Of a stretch of DNA of 6,679 nt, positions 4,002 to 6,679 are shown one piece after another. Below the pieces are notes generated by a model. The model was not told the origin of the DNA and did not search any database. It was given only the letters and a program-made list of their open reading frames with translations. Position 1 is the first letter of the stretch; every line of letters begins with the position of its first letter. The stretch comes from Prevotella sp. GTDB taxonomy: Bacteria; Bacteroidota; Bacteroidia; Bacteroidales; Bacteroidaceae. Both the position numbers and the translations under genes were made by a program. The DNA lies in assembly GCA_017623335.1 (NCBI GenBank), contig JAGAPI010000098.1, forward strand, positions 1-6,679, given 5' to 3'.

Positions 4002-6679
4002 ATGAAAAAACGACTAAAACTGTTGGGCGCAATGCTTTGCACAGCCCCCATTGCCTTTGCGCAGACAGTGCAGGAGCAGCAGAGCGACTCGCTGCAAAAC
4101 ACTTTCCGCGAAGACAACGCAACATTCATTTTTTCTGAAGACCAGCTGAGCGAGGATGACGACAACGCCAACGTGTCGTCACTGGTGCACAACGCAAACG
4201 ACCCTTATCTCTCGGAAGTGGGATATCTGTTCAGCCCCATGCGGTTTAAGTACCGCGCGTTTGACTCGCAGTACAGCCGCAACTTCATGAATGGCGTGAT
4301 GATGAACAATGTGGAAACAGGACGGTTCTCGTTCTCGGGAATGACTGGAGGACTGAACGACGCCACACGAAACAAGGAAGGAATAGACCTGTTCGGACAA
4401 AACAACTTCGGCTATGCCGGACTGGCAGGCGCAACCAACATCAACCTGCGCGCCAGCCAATATGCGGCAGGCAGCAAGCTGGGACTGGCAGCCACCAACC
4501 GCAACTACATTCTGCGAGCCACCTACACCTACGCCAGCGGAGTGCAGGCAAACGGCTGGAGCTACATGGCGAGCTTTGCCTACCGATGGGCAAACCGCGG
4601 AGTGATTGACGGAACATTCTACAACGCCTTCAGCTATATGCTGGGAGCAGAGAAATACATCAACGACCGCCACCACCTGAGCTTCGTGACATGGGGAGCA
4701 CCCACAGAGCGCGGACAGCAGGGAGCAGCTACCGAGGAGGCATACTGGCTGGCAAACAGTCACTACTACAACCCCTACTGGGGCTACCAAAACGGCAAAA
4801 TGCGCAACAGCCGCGTGGTGAACGAGTTCTCGCCAAACGCTATGCTGACATGGGACTACATGAAAGACGAGAAAACAAAGCTCACCACAAACCTGAGCTT
4901 CACATACACCATGTACTCATCGACAGCGCTGAGCTACAACAACGCATACAACCCAATGCCGACATATTATAAGAATATGCCGAGCTCGGTATTCAATGTA
5001 TACAATCCTGAATACAACAACCCTGAGTGGCTGGCTGCAAACCCGGGAATATACGACCAGTACAAGTCGCTATACAACTACTGGACAGCATCGAAAGCCA
5101 ACCGACAGGTGCAGTGGGACCGCATCTACGCCATGAACCAGGCTGCCAACCTTGAGGGCAAGGACGCGCTGGTGTATCAGGAGAAGCGACACAACGACCA
5201 GATGGTGTGGCGACTGAACACGGTGTTCGACAAGATGCTTGACAACGGGCATCATTACACCCTGGGCGCCAACCTCAACCACACAAAGGGCATGCACTAC
5301 AAGACCATGGCAGACTTGCTGGGCAGCACCTCGTTCCACGACTACGACTCATACTCAATAGCCGACTACGGCTATGGCAGCCAAGAGGTGCAGAACGACC
5401 TTGACCACCCCGACCGCATGATAAGCAAGGGCGACCGCTTTGCCTACGACTACGACATAACCGTGAACAAAGCGCAGGCATGGGGTCAGTACTCGCTCAC
5501 AGCAGGCAACTTATCGGCTATCATCGCCGGCGACATTGAGGGCACGACAATAGAACGCTACGGAAACATGCGCAACGGACGGGCTGCCAACTACTCGAAA
5601 GGCAGCAGCGGCACCGCAAAATTCCTGGGCGGAGGCGGACGCCTGCAGCTGGGCTACAAACTGTTTGGCTCAAGCACCCTCACACTGAGCGGAAACATCG
5701 AGAGCCAGGCACCGCTGGCATACAACAGTTTCGTGGCACCGCGAATGAGCAACAACTTTGTGGACAACCTGAAAAACGAGCTTGTGATGGGCGCACAGGC
5801 TGCCTACAGATTTGACTTCGGACCGCTGGGAGGTATCGTCAGCGCATACTACAACCGCATATCGAACATGACACGCCAGACTGCATTCTACAACGACGAC
5901 ATGGGCTACTTCACCTATCTCACAATGAGCAACATCAAGCAGGAATACAAGGGTGTGGAGGCAGCTATATCGCTGCGGATTACAAACGGGCTGAAATTCA
6001 ACCTCATCGGAACAATAGCCGATGCAAAATACATCAACAACCCCGACGCACAGCTGGCATACGAAGGCTCTAACGCCGAGACCATCAAGGCAATCAACAC
6101 ATGGCTGAACCCTGTGACCAAAGCCGAGATGGACCGTAAGCTGCAGGTGAACTACGACGGCATGCGCGAATACTCAACACCTCTCACCGCGCTCAGCTTC
6201 GGCATCGACTACAATGTGAGCGGATGGTATTTCAGCGCCAACCTCAACTACTACGACCGTGTGTACATAGGCGCAAGTTCGTATAGCCGTCTTGCCAACG
6301 TGCTCGACAACAACATGGGCTACTACACCAGCGACCAGATTGAATACAACATCGACGGAACGGTGACAACGGGAGCCGACATGGCTAAGGCAAACGGAGG
6401 AAACCTCTATGCCAAGGGCATGGAAGGAGTGGCTGACGGCACTCTGCTGGCAAGCTACGCTCCAAAGCAGACAAAGGCAAAGGGAGGATTCATGCTCGAC
6501 GCCTCAATAGGCCATCAGTTCTATCTCCCCCACGACCGCAGGCTCAACGTAAACCTTCAGGTGATAAACATCACCAACAACCGCAACCTGTGTACGGGAG
6601 GTTACGAGCAAAGCCGCAACGACCGCAGCGAATATCAGTTCTCAAAGAACTCATACATATTCTACGCCAACGCCATCAA
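4002..6679 (+). CDS. TonB-dependent outer-membrane receptor, 3' end cut by the window
   Basis: The frame is open from ATG 4002 to the right edge with 892 codons and no stop. A Sec signal peptide (residues 1-20, cleavage after AFA) is followed by a short acidic linker (FSEDQLSEDDD, 44-54) and a plug domain at about 58-155. The plug contains FSPMRFKYRAFDSQYSRNFM (77-96), NGVMMNNVETGR (97-108) and GGLNDATRN (116-124), all recognisable as the TonB receptor plug of Bacteroidetes. The rest is a barrel rich in Tyr, Asn and Gly with alternating strands. Near the edge, LNVNLQVINITNNRNLCTGGYEQSR resembles the end of such barrels, so I infer only about 15-30 residues are missing. The carboxypeptidase-like N-terminal domain common in Bacteroidetes receptors is absent, and no SusD partner lies upstream, so it is not a typical SusC. 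It shares an operon with the secreted hydrolase and probably imports that enzyme's product using TonB energy. Confidence 0.88.
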   Translation, partial: MKKRLKLLGAMLCTAPIAFAQTVQEQQSDSLQNTFREDNATFIFSEDQLSEDDDNANVSSLVHNANDPYLSEVGYLFSPMRFKYRAFDSQYSRNFMNGVMMNNVETGRFSFSGMTGGLNDATRNKEGIDLFGQNNFGYAGLAGATNINLRASQYAAGSKLGLAATNRNYILRATYTYASGVQANGWSYMASFAYRWANRGVIDGTFYNAFSYMLGAEKYINDRHHLSFVTWGAPTERGQQGAATEEAYWLANSHYYNPYWGYQNGKMRNSRVVNEFSPNAMLTWDYMKDEKTKLTTNLSFTYTMYSSTALSYNNAYNPMPTYYKNMPSSVFNVYNPEYNNPEWLAANPGIYDQYKSLYNYWTASKANRQVQWDRIYAMNQAANLEGKDALVYQEKRHNDQMVWRLNTVFDKMLDNGHHYTLGANLNHTKGMHYKTMADLLGSTSFHDYDSYSIADYGYGSQEVQNDLDHPDRMISKGDRFAYDYDITVNKAQAWGQYSLTAGNLSAIIAGDIEGTTIERYGNMRNGRAANYSKGSSGTAKFLGGGGRLQLGYKLFGSSTLTLSGNIESQAPLAYNSFVAPRMSNNFVDNLKNELVMGAQAAYRFDFGPLGGIVSAYYNRISNMTRQTAFYNDDMGYFTYLTMSNIKQEYKGVEAAISLRITNGLKFNLIGTIADAKYINNPDAQLAYEGSNAETIKAINTWLNPVTKAEMDRKLQVNYDGMREYSTPLTALSFGIDYNVSGWYFSANLNYYDRVYIGASSYSRLANVLDNNMGYYTSDQIEYNIDGTVTTGADMAKANGGNLYAKGMEGVADGTLLASYAPKQTKAKGGFMLDASIGHQFYLPHDRRLNVNLQVINITNNRNLCTGGYEQSRNDRSEYQFSKNSYIFYANAI

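Noticed and set aside
4179..4790. 203-codon minus-strand open frame inside the receptor gene
   Set aside because: The plus-strand reading has a signal peptide, plug motifs and barrel pattern; the antisense product is Val/Cys/Ser-rich and resembles nothing.

Overview
The window looks like chromosomal DNA from a member of the Bacteroidales, probably Prevotella-like. The grounds are two promoters of the Bacteroidetes TAnnTTTG type, A-rich leaders without Shine-Dalgarno sequences, a DUF4924-type protein (a family I know only from Bacteroidetes), and a TonB-dependent outer-membrane receptor. The genus is a guess from overall feel. No tRNA, rRNA, CRISPR array, insertion sequence or prophage gene was seen.

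Left part, minus strand (1-1594). The window opens inside the 5' end of an acyltransferase-3 membrane protein gene that runs off the left edge (1-207). To its right, also on the minus strand, is an apparent two-gene operon: a LysE-type six-helix exporter (929-1594) followed after 39 bases by a DUF4924 protein (347-889). The open frame of the exporter can be extended back to a TTG at 1633. That TTG coincides with the -33 box of a good promoter, so the ATG at 1594 is taken as the start, and the mRNA should be almost leaderless.

Middle, plus strand (1595-2707). The exporter promoter stands back to back with the promoter of a ROK-family sugar kinase (1724-2707) in a nearly mirror-symmetric 129-base intergenic region. 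The kinase has all the ATP-binding, catalytic and zinc-binding motifs.

Right part, plus strand (2708-6679). A 212-base gap holds a long imperfect hairpin with a 13-bp perfect outer stem, followed by a T-rich tract and a GC-rich repetitive leader. Then come a secreted endonuclease/exonuclease/phosphatase-fold hydrolase (2920-3972) and, 29 bases later, a TonB-dependent receptor (4002 to the right edge, probably lacking only its last barrel strand). These two look like an operon that cleaves a phosphodiester or phosphoester substrate outside the cytoplasm and imports a product; the substrate is not known.

The window is mostly ordinary housekeeping and envelope DNA. The points most worth a second look are the mirrored divergent promoters with a near-leaderless exporter mRNA, the 2748-2834 hairpin, and the hydrolase-receptor pair.
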